In this document: piece after piece, positions 38,587 to 50,500 of the stretch
How positions within the stretch are numbered: the first letter of the stretch is position 1
How the letters are laid out: every line of letters starts with the position of its first letter
Made by a program: the position numbers and the translations under genes
Source of the DNA: a virus
Direction: 5' to 3' (one strand)
IMG/VR virus record: IMGVR_UViG_3300029787_000012
Coordinates: 30,185-90,647 of that record
Length of the DNA: 60,463 bases
The notes under the pieces: model-generated
Databases searched by the model: none
The model's input: only the letters and a program-made list of their open reading frames with translations
What the model was told of the DNA's origin: nothing

Positions 38587-41500
38587 AGGATCTTAGACGA
38601 ACTTCTGGGAGAAGACTCACGTTTCCGCTTGTTGTCCTAGAGAATGGGAACTCAACTGTAAATGTAGTCGCTCCTGTGACGGTAACTATGTAGGTTCCGT
38701 CAAAACCTGTTCCACTTGTAAAGTCTAGATAAATTGTCTGACCTGTAGAGAAGAAATGATTACTTGATGTTGTTACTGTACACGCAGTTCCACTAGAACT
38801 ATAAGTTCCTGTTATCACAGCATGTTCTGCAGCAGTTGTTCCTAGATAACCCCTACCACCAGTTGCAACTGTTAAGGTATTACCAGAAACATCTTTTGCA
38901 CCAAATAAAATTCTTTCCGCATTCCATCTGTTTGGAGTAACAGTTGTATCATAGAATGGTATTAATACCTCACCCTCATCTGGGAAACCATTCTTCTGTG
39001 AGGAATTGTACCAAACATTTTTAAGATTGATAGTAGTTCCAGATTGAGAAAGTGTTGAGGTTAAGTAAGAGTTGGCAAGATTCTTAGAATTAGAAATAAT
39101 TCTATTTCTTTGTTTTCTTTCAATCGCCATAGGATGAGTTGGATTTACTGTAGGAGTTCCTTGAGTATATCCTGCACCACCATTCAAATTGATAACGTCA
39201 AGAACTTTACCACTACCTTGCTCAATAACAGTTTCTGCAAATGCACCTTCACCTCCACCACCTGTAAATACAAGGATTGGTGGAACTTCATAGTTTGAAC
39301 CAGGATCAGTGATATTAACCTGAGTTACCACACCATTTACAACTGTTGCAACAAATACTGCAGTTGTTGGTTTCAAACCAGTATATTCATAACTATCAAT
39401 CGTGATAGAACTAGAAATTTTAGCGATTGATCTATCAGAACCTTCACTTGCAATTTGCAATCTATCTCCTATATCAAGAGCATTGAATGTATTACTAATT
39501 AATACGTCAGCAGAAGAACCTGTGAAGATAAACATATTACATGTTGACCCTGCTCTAGGTGCTTCACTAAACTCGATAATAGAACCAGTTAATGAATATG
39601 CAACGCCAGGTTCCTGATATATTCCATTAAGGAATATTAGTAGATTGTTCTGTGCCTCTACTGATGGATTATCCGATTCTAATGAGAATGGTTCTGTCTC
39701 ACTCTTCATAACAAAAGTTTTCTTAGAACTATCAAAGAATGGTGCAATCTCATCAAGTAAAGTTAACTTACCAAGATAGAATCCATAGAAGTCCATACCT
39801 GGTACTGGTGGTTCATTAAAGGTTAATGTGCTTCCTGTGTATGTGTATGACTCTGTTGTACCTTTAACTTGGAAAGTACTATTCAAGAATATTAAGAAGT
39901 TATCACTTGCTGGTAGTACTTGTGTACTACCGCCTACCTGTGCAGTAAATGTTGTATCAGTACCGTCAAATGTTACTGTATCAACTCCAATTTGGAAGTA
40001 TGGTTGAGATGCAGAAGTCCTAGTAATACCAGATAAATCCCCAGTCGTACCAACGTTCATAGTTATTGTTGTCGTATCTACAGAAGTTAGATTTATTGCA
40101 GTGTCATAGAATGGGTCAGTTGATCTTGGATATGTATGGTTAGTAGCATAGTTGTCACGTGCACATGTAAATGTCAATGAGTTAGCAGCGATCTTAATAC
40201 TTGTTCCTGCAGTCAAACCGTGACCAGAACCAATAGTTAATACTAGTACACCTGTACTAGGTACATAACTCGCATCAGTCACATTATGATTGACTATAGG
40301 TGATGCTCCAACGTTGACTGTGATAGTATTAGTGGATGTGTTTGTAATAGTAATAGTTTGTCCAGATACAGGGTCAGTAGATCTTGGATAAGTCTTCGTT
40401 GCTGTATTTCCGTCCATAGCACATGTAAAGGACAGTGCATTGTCAGCTATGGTGAGTGTGTTAGATGTTGATAGACCGTGACCATTAGAGGTAATTACCA
40501 TATTACCTGATGATGGAGTATATGCTACGTTTGTTACTGGATTTGGTAAGTTACCAACGTTACTTGTAACACCGTTTGCTACAGCAGATACGAATGTATG
40601 TGCATAGTTACCACCTGACTGGACTGCATTACTTGCTGTACCGCCCGCCCATTGGTGAGTTCCAGAACCAACAGCTGTAGTAACTATATTCCATAGAGTG
40701 CTTATAGTGGATGCTACGTCTATACAACACGCAGTTGAGTATGATGTGCTTCCAGAGTCGTTACTGATTGTATTGTCTTTTATTTGTGTACCGACTGTGT
40801 AACTATTTGTAGTAACAGTAAGGTTACGCATAACCTCACGACATATATCTCTAGCGTGATTGAATACTTGTATAGACTCTGCTTCTTCATCTGCTAGGTG
40901 AACTGTAGAAACATAGAGACTTGCTGCATCATATGTTGCATCGTTTCCACCAAACTCTACGTTGTCAGAAACAGCATCAATAAGGATCTTAGTATCACGA
41001 ATACACTTAACTTGATAACTGCTAGAGAATCCCGCATTGTTTGCCATCATTCTGCCATATGCAGTAGTAGCAATGAATTCCTGATTAGTTCTCATTAATG
41101 ATGCAGCGTCAGCACCTTTGCTATATGCATAGACACCGTATGATACAACTGCTCTTGTGACAGCTGTAGAAGTGGCACTCACAAAAGTATGAGTTGATGT
41201 ATCAGATGATACACCGACATAAACAGTGAATGTATCATTTGTTACTTCATCAATTGTTAACCAAGCACCCTCTGCTGGATCTCCAACTCTAGGATAGGTA
41301 TGGTTTGTAGAATTATTATCTAAACCACAGGTAAATGTAAGAGAGTTATTTGCAAACTGTATTCTATCACCTTTAATCATTCCGTGAGAAGTTTTAGTCA
41401 ATACCATCTTCCCATCAACAGGTGTGTAAGTGATACCAGTTGGTTGGAACTGATAAGTTGATAACCCAACCCATGTATGTGCGTCTGTGTTGGTAGGAGC

Positions 41501-44500
41501 AGTTCCGTTTAATGCATTGACTTCAATAGTAGTAGTTGCAATTGCCTCAACAGGTATATCTCTCATCTTACCTTGTGTACCCAGTGGGTCAGTAGCACGA
41601 GGATATGATGCAGTACCACCACCGTTGTAACCACAACTAAACTGTAATGATTCGTTTGCAATTCTAACTGTAGATACTGCCTTCTTAATACCGTTTGATA
41701 CTGCTGATACAAATGTATGTGGATCAACGTTAGTGGAAGGGATAGTATCAAGAATCTGTACAGTGAATGTATTTGCAGTTACGTCAAATACTTGCAACCA
41801 TCTATCAGAAGCGTAGTCAGTAGAACGAGGATATGCCTTCTCTGCAGCAGCACCAGTAGCACCACCAAATCCACAACTGAATGTTATAGAACTATCTGCA
41901 AATTTAACTTGATCGCCATTTACAAACCCATGACTGTTAATAGTTACTACCATCAAACCTGTATTAGGATCGTATGTTGCTGTGGATGCTGTGTGAGTTG
42001 TTGGTGCCAATAAACCGTGACCAGAACCAATAGTCAATACCATGGATCCTGTAGCAGGATCATATGTTCCATTTGTAGGAATGAAATGCTTGACTAATTG
42101 TTCTCCAACACGAGCATCGGAAATACCAAGTACATCATTAGATGTGTATCCATTTCCTGCAGCATTTAGTACAACGTTACTAACCGAACCATTAGTGACT
42201 GTAATATCAGCAGTACCACCTGTACCACTTCCAAGATTGTTCTTGAGTGGTACATTTGTATAAGTTCCATCGCTATATCCAGAACCAGGTGTCAATCCAT
42301 TAGTTACATCAAATGCTTTGAGTTCATCTCCTATCTGATCTAACTGGAAACTACCTGAGTAAGTCTGACGATCATAGTACATCGCTAAAACTTCAGTTCC
42401 GTCTAGAGGAGGTGTAAGGAACGTTATTGAATTATTAGCAAATGTATAAGTTGCTGGATTTGTAACTAAACCATTAGTTATTACAAGTAATTGTGACTTT
42501 GCAGCAGTCTTACCAATCTGAGTACCAATAGCAATACCATTTGTTCTGAGTAAGAATGTATCGTTAACACCATCAATATACATTCTGATTGTGTGTCCAA
42601 CACCAGTTCCTACTGCAGTCAGATCAATAGCATTTCCTCCCTCAGTTGTTGCAAGTTCTATATTATTTGCATCAACATATTTCACATAATATGTTCCGTT
42701 GTTTGATATTCCACCTATTGCAGTTCCAGTTCTATTATTTGGATAATTTCCTGTGTTTGAGGTAGGAAGAGTTGATGGATTGTCAATACCGTTTGTAATA
42801 ATACCAGATAATGTGGTTATTGCAGATTTAACGTCTGTACACCCTCCAGAATCGGTTGTAATGCTTAAATCAGTTGTTGGGACTATGGTTGTATATGTAC
42901 CAGCTGGTAAACTGTTTGTTACTGCTAGATTACATAAGTCTCTTGCCTTATTAAATGCAAATATTGTCTCAGTCTCTTCACCAGCAATGTGTGCAATGTA
43001 GTTTGCTGGATTTGTCCTTGTGACAGTTGATAAACTGTCTGAGCTTATCGCAGTTGTCACGATATTGAACAAAGTATCCATAGCACTATCTACAGTTGCA
43101 CATATCGCTGCATCAAACGTTACACCAGTGTTCTTAACTTGAGTGTATCCATGGTTTCCTGTGATTGTAATATCTTGATTGATTATAATAGATGCTGCTA
43201 GTTCTTTTGCTTTATTAAACGCCCATATTGCCTGTGTCTCTTCATTGTCTAGGTGTACAGTGTTAACGTATAAATTTGCTGCATCCCATACCTCACTATT
43301 TGCACCATATGTTAAATTGTATGCGATTGCTTCAACAACATCTACAATATCGTCAATACAGTTCTGATCACCGCCAGGTACACCAGCAAAACCTGATGGA
43401 ATACCAACTGTTCCATCTTGTAACATTTGATACACTGCTTCAGCAGCAATTAGATTCTTATTATCTTTAAGTAAATTTCCAGCATCAATATATGCGTTAC
43501 CTTGACTAACAACACCACCAACATATGAGTTAGTTGCTGCTAGTGTAAAGTAATTACCACCATACTTGAGATCGTTTGCCCAAGCAGCGATTACAAGTCT
43601 AGTATCTCTAGCACATGTCGCTCCACTGTAATTAAGTGATGGATACGCTGCATTTAAAGCTCCGATAGTCTCTTCAACAATATGATCAATGTTAGCAATG
43701 ATCAAATCTCTAGCATCTTGGAATCTATCTCCACCAGCTTTGTAAGTTACACGTTGACCTTCAAGTAAACCGTGGTTTGTAAGTGTAAGTCTATTATTTG
43801 ATACATCTACAATGCTAGAGGATGACGCATCAAAAGTAATTGATCTATCACTAATGTCATCAATCTTATAAACGATACATGATAGGATTTTTTGAATATC
43901 TAATAGTTGTCTACCAAATACTGATACCTCTGTAGGAACTGCTGCAGTGTAATCTGGTTTTGCTAGTGCAAAGTTATTGATTACAGATAACTTACCAGTA
44001 TTCCTTGCAGATGGTTTGGGCGTAACAAATGTTGTACCATTAAATGTAGTTCCTATACTATTTGTTGTTGATTGCCACCAGTCAGTATCATTACCAGCAC
44101 TTAAATTAAGGTTTGGTCTAGATCTATAGTCCTTCTTGACTGATTGTGATAGTACTTGTGTACCAACTACCTTAAATCCTGCAGGATGTGCAGCAAACTT
44201 AAGTGGATTCTTCCAATCGTTGATGTTTATTGAAGATGATACGTCATATGAGAATTCTTGGAATCTATTACTGTCATAAACACGTTGTTCATTAAGATCA
44301 AGGAATCCAGTGGTTCTTTCCCAACCAGACGCACTAATACTGATAGGAGAAACGTCAAAGACTGCATCTGCTCTGGTAAATGTATGAATTTGACCAAATG
44401 CTGCAGTCTCTTCACCAAATACAGGTTCACCAATCTTAAACTCACCTTCTATAATCTCTACACTAACAACACGACCAGAGGCATCCCAGTTCTTAACAAA

Positions 44501-47500
44501 TCCATATGCAGTAAAGGAAGATGTTGATGCACCTTGATAAATTCTTTCTCCGATAGAGAAAGTTGCTGGTTTCATATATGCATTGATAACATCACCAAGG
44601 TCAATAGTTTCTAAAGTGAAAGCAGTCTGCCCTGTTGATATATCTCCTACAGGAGCACTAGTAAAGTTAATGAATGTTTCTGTATTTGCATTTGCAAGAG
44701 ATGATGCTAATCTAATTTGGTTATCTGCTAATCCATTTGCTGTAGTTGCTGCAATGGCATAGTAAACAGTATTAGTTGCTAATGGTTCTGGGAACTGTCC
44801 AGTAGTCTCTATAAGAGTTACTTGTGTACCTGAGGGTATCTTTGCATTATATGGGAAGTTCAATGTGCTGCTAGATTGTAATCCAACAAAACTATGACTC
44901 ACTTTTGCAGTTACAGTAGGTGCAGATGTAAATCCTCTACCAGGATTCTCAACAGTTACTGCCTGTATTACTTCATTCTCAATAATAGGTTTTAATGCAA
45001 ATAAAGAACCTTGTCCACCAGTAAGTACGATTTCTGGTTGAGATACAAAGTTTGAACCACCATTCACAACGTCAATGTAATCAATAACCTGAGTTCTAAT
45101 CAACTGTAAGTTATATGTTGTGTTTAGCGATGGTTTAAGTGTTCTATCATGTGAATAGTTGTATGTGATATTATCACCACTAATCTTAAGTATTTTTCCA
45201 AGGTCTGAAGATTTAAGTAATATAGATGCACCAGTTCCAGTTTTTTGTTCAATGTTGATAACAGGAGCACTTTGATATTGTATACCAGCTGCTTCTATAC
45301 CAATAGATGTAACACTCTGGTTTTGTATTGTTGCATTCAATACAGCATTAATTCCATTACCACCACTTACTGATATTGTTGGAGCAGATAAAAATCCAGA
45401 ACCTCCATTAGTAACTGTTACGGTGTCAATAGATGCATTGATAATAGTTGATATGGTTGCAGGATCAGCATGTGATAGTGTTTGAATTGTTATAGTAAAG
45501 TCTTCTGTACTATCACCGCCTGGTAACTTTGTACCATCAAAAGTAATTACATCACCTAGTGAATATGTACTACCGCCACCAGTAACAGATACTGTGTCTA
45601 TTCTTCCATTACCATCTGTTGTAAATGTAAATGTTGCTCCAGATCCACCAACGGGTGAAACAGTGGACTGTGTTACTCCAGTGGTTGTTGTAGTTGCAGT
45701 AAATGTTCCGTTACCCGCAGGTTGAGACGTAAGTGAGACAGTTGCGACAGATCCATAGTAAGGATCGTCAAATACGACACTTGGTGCGGATCTGTAATTA
45801 CTACCCGCATTTGTAACTGTCACAGAACTTAATTTACCACCCCCGCTTACAGCAGTGGCAACGATTGCTTGAGTTCCACTTATCGCTTGTATAGAACCTT
45901 GAGAGTCAGAACTGTATACATTATTGGTTGCAGCAGTTCCAGTACTGAACATGATGTAACCTTTATTACCAGCACCAGTTCTAGTGTTCTGTAATGGTTT
46001 TATTCTTAATACAGAGTTAACTGGGTTCCATGATATTACTTGAGCTCTTGCAGTTTGATTTCCTTGAGTTTCTTGAGATATAACGATCTCATTAGGTACG
46101 AATGAACCAAATACGTTTTGAAGCGTTAAATCAACAAAATCAGGTAACGTTACAACACCGTTAGGTAAAGATGAAGGATTATAACCAGATCCATCATTTG
46201 TAATTGATACACTAGATAATATTCCAGATATAGTTGCTACAGCAGTAGCACCAGAACCAGATCTTGTAGTTCCGTTGAATTTAGGTAAAGATGAGTAGTT
46301 TCTGCCAGGATCACCAACTGTAATTGTTTTTATACCACCTGTAGCATATATTGAGTTTGAAGCATATGATACGCCAACAGTATACCCTGCTTCTGGTTCT
46401 AGAGCAGTAATGTACTTAAACGTGGTATCTGTCTTTTCTGTAACCGTGTTTGTTCCAATTACAGGATCATTAATAGTTGTAAAGTAACTACCAGTTATTG
46501 CTCCCTGTAAATCGAAATAATAGAAAATACCAGGCAATCCTGTTATCTTAATCGTAATAGAGTTCTGTTCACTGGTTACAGAGTCTAATACTTCACTAGT
46601 AACGTTTTTATAAGTGAATATGTCTGTATTTGCTGGATCAAAGGTAAATGCTAACTTTTTACCCGCATTACTACTATCTGTAGTATCAAAGGTGTATGAG
46701 TGACCATCTATCAACTGTAACTTAGCTTCTTGAACATAAACTTCCGCAGTTGTGACATTTGCAGCTGCAGGAGTTGCAAAATTACTCTTTATCGTAAATC
46801 TACGTAAAGTTTCTGTTCTAATAACTGTATAGTCTGTCTTATTGTAAGACGTAGGTGAGACACCTGAGATATTGACTGTATCACCGATATTGACTTGATG
46901 TGCAAGATTCGTATGACATACTGCTTCTCTTTGTGTTTGTGTAAGTGTAATACTGAAACTAGAACCTCCTGCATTACCAAGGTTGATGTCTGCAGCAGAT
47001 ATTGTATCTCCTACGTTATATCCAGTTCCTGTTGAAGTAATCGTTACTGCAGTTACCGCATTTCCAGAAACAACAATAGTTGCTTGTCCACCAATACCAG
47101 ATCCACTAGTTGTTATAGGTACGTTGACATATGTGCCATTTGCGTAACCAGATCCACCAGTAATACTATTCCAACCACCTTGATATAGATTTCCATCTGT
47201 ACGTGTTCTTACATACGTCCATGTTAAGGTTCCGTCTGTTACAGTTCCAGAAGTGTGTGTAGGTGCATTTCCAGAACTAGAATCCGATGTTCCTGTATCT
47301 GCTGCTTTATAAACTCTGTTATCTACGTAAACAAGATCCTCTTTGTTGTACGCAGTACTCATTGTCCACGCAGAAAGAAGTTTTAAGCTCTGTAAGTCGA
47401 AATATTTGAAATGATACTTATTACTGATAATCTTACTGAATAGAGTTCTGGTATTTGCGTTATCAGTCACATCAACTGTAACTTGATCACCCACAAGTAA

Positions 47501-50500
47501 ATAATGGTTTGTAGATGTGTTTATTGTAGTAGTGTAGATGTCATCATACGCAGAAACCGCATTTGTAAGACTGGAGACAGTTACACCCTCAACTGTAGAC
47601 ACAGTTCCGCTAACTCCGTCTCCTCCAGTTCCTGTATTGTCAAATAACAGTCTATCGTTTACTTTATATTCTTTACCGCCACCTTCTACAAGATATTGAT
47701 CTATTCCCGCTGATGAGTATTTGTTTGTTGCAGATACAACAAGAGAATCTGCTAAACCACCTCTAATAGTAGGATAGTAACTATAGTATCCAATACCATC
47801 TTCAAGATACGCTAGATTCTCTCCAGTCTCCATAACAATTAATGTTGTAGTATCTTCCATGGATAAGAAGAAGTCAACTTTGTTATCAAGTTCCTTTCTC
47901 TTCGCTACAATATTATCCACACCTATAAATGGTTCTCTGTAACGTATAGCGTCTTCTGTGAAGTTTTTCTGCAAACCATTTCCGTTCCAGTTTACAGCAG
48001 CTGCTTCTCCGTAGAAATTAGGTCCTACAAAGTATGGAAACGCTGGTTCCCCTGCGGAACCTTTAATTGTAGCAAAATATGCATACACTCCATTTGGAAA
48101 CTCTGGAGTGACGCAGAATCTACCATTATATTCATCTAAATCACCTAAACCTTGTACATATTCATAATCTTCAATATAAGTCCCTAGAGGGTCGTTGAGA
48201 CCGCTTAGAAGGGCACTTCTACCATTCTTTACTCTATAACTACTAACTATCTGTTTATATGAGTTATATGGTGCTGCGTTCTCTGGATCAACGTAACCAT
48301 AAGGTCCGTATATTGGGTGTCCATCAAATGCCCATCCAATAATAGGAGAGTGTGCTGTAGGGTTAAGTTCCGTAAGAGCAGAGCTGATATTATCCTTTGT
48401 AAGGAACCTAAGCTTCTTAGGGTTGTGCATATATCCATATTCCCCGCCATATATCAAATAGTTTTCACCTTGTATTGACGCACCACCCGCAGTATCCGTA
48501 ACTTTACGCTCTGTGAATGATGAACTTCCCAATTCTGCTTGTGTTGCAGCTTCATTAAATGATAATTCCGTAAGGTTGGTTTGGAATGTTGCACCAGAAC
48601 CAGGATAAACAATAGTCACTGTAGTAGCACCAGCTGTATATCCCGCACCTTTGTTCGTAACATTAACAGAAGTAACAATATTTGTACCACTATCAACAAC
48701 AGCAAACGCGGTAGCACCAACTCCATCACCTGTAATGATGACATCAGGTGCACCATAATATCCAGTACCACCAAATGTGACGATTATACTTTCTATCTTT
48801 CCATTTAATATTGATGGATACGCAACAGCACCGCTACCAGTAATCAAATCAATAGTTGGTTCAAATGTATATTGACTTCCTGCATCAGTAATTGTGATTG
48901 TATCTACAGGTCCTCTACAGATTGCTGTAGCAGTAGCACCGCTTCCTCCTCCACCAGTCAGTGTGACAGTTGGAATACTTGTATATCCAGAACCACCTTG
49001 CACCACATTAATACCAGTAACTGCACCATCAGTGATTTGTGCTGTAGCAGATGCTTGATTATCTGATGTAGCTCCACCACCAGTAATAGAAACAACTGGT
49101 TGAGTTATGTATCCTGTACCACCGTCAGTAACGTTGACTGCTGTTACGGATCCTGTAACAGTTACAGTCGCTGCAGCGGACTCACCTTCATATGTCCAGT
49201 TAACAGTTCCGAGTGTCACTGTACCAAGTGTATGAGTAGGATGTGTTGTGGTAGAAGTTACACCAGCAGTATCCGCAACGTATCTGTTTCCATTATATTT
49301 TACTCTAGTTGATGATGCATATGTTGCACCTAATTTATGATCTGCTTCAAATTGTACTGTGGGTGGGTTTGTAATGTCGTATCCTTCACCACCAGTGGTC
49401 TTAGTAATTGATAATAGACCACCATACTTCTTAATACCCTCTCCTTTGTATGAAAAGAAAGGAACTCCGTTTACACCAAGACCAACTTGTCCTACAGGAG
49501 TTGCAGTCTTTGTACTTTTGACTGAGGGTGTGATTGGAATGCGTTTTAAGTACCTTTGGTTGCCTGGCACTAAATCAGTGGAAGCAAAAGGTCCTATCTT
49601 ATGAGTTGGTATACCTGTACTAGCAACAATGACGTCTGATGCGGATTTGTAAGTATTTTGTACGTCTCCTGTGAATTTATTGACTGCATTGTCGATTGAA
49701 CCATAATCACTCTTTCCAAATGCAAATTCTCTTGCAATATAAAACTCATAACCACTTATGCCATTAGCAGGGGTTGTAGTAAAGTTGAATTCAAAAGTAA
49801 AGTCATCAACAATACCTACAACATCGTGATTATTGTTATAGATGTCCTCAGGTGCATTTAGGATTCTAATTACGTCATCTCTGACCAATCTATGCTTCTC
49901 TTTAGTAGTTACGGTACATTTTACCGAACCATCAGCATTGATGCTTCCTAGGGTCGCTGAGTCGCCTCTGAGAGCACGTCTGACATTATAGATGAAGCTA
50001 TCATATATTGGATCAAGACTATCGAAGCCAGGTGCAGTGGGTGTGGTGACTTTTGAGTCTGGTAAGTAATATCTTCCACCATCATTAAGTGTAACCCCTC
50101 TAGTTCCACCAAATACCTTTAATTGTATCTCTGATCCGTCTATATTAGAATTACCGTAGATTTTAAACGCAGCAAACACTTCTTGTCCTGCATCATGGGC
50201 AACATTGACTGTATTTTCCCTAGCACGACTACATCCTAAGAATTGAGTAACAGTTTTGTCGGTATAAGTGATTATTTCGTCTTCTAATCTAAATCTACCG
50301 TTTTGTTGTGGCCATCCTAGTGTAGAATCAACTGTTACTACATCATCTATTAAATTAGCACCTAAATCCGAAGATAATACAGTTTTATACGGTGTAACAA
50401 ATGCACCAGATGAATTATTAGTATCTACGTCAATTTCAAAGATAGATCCTTGAGGAGTAAAGACTTCTACAACTCCTTTTACGTAAATACGTGCTGCTTC

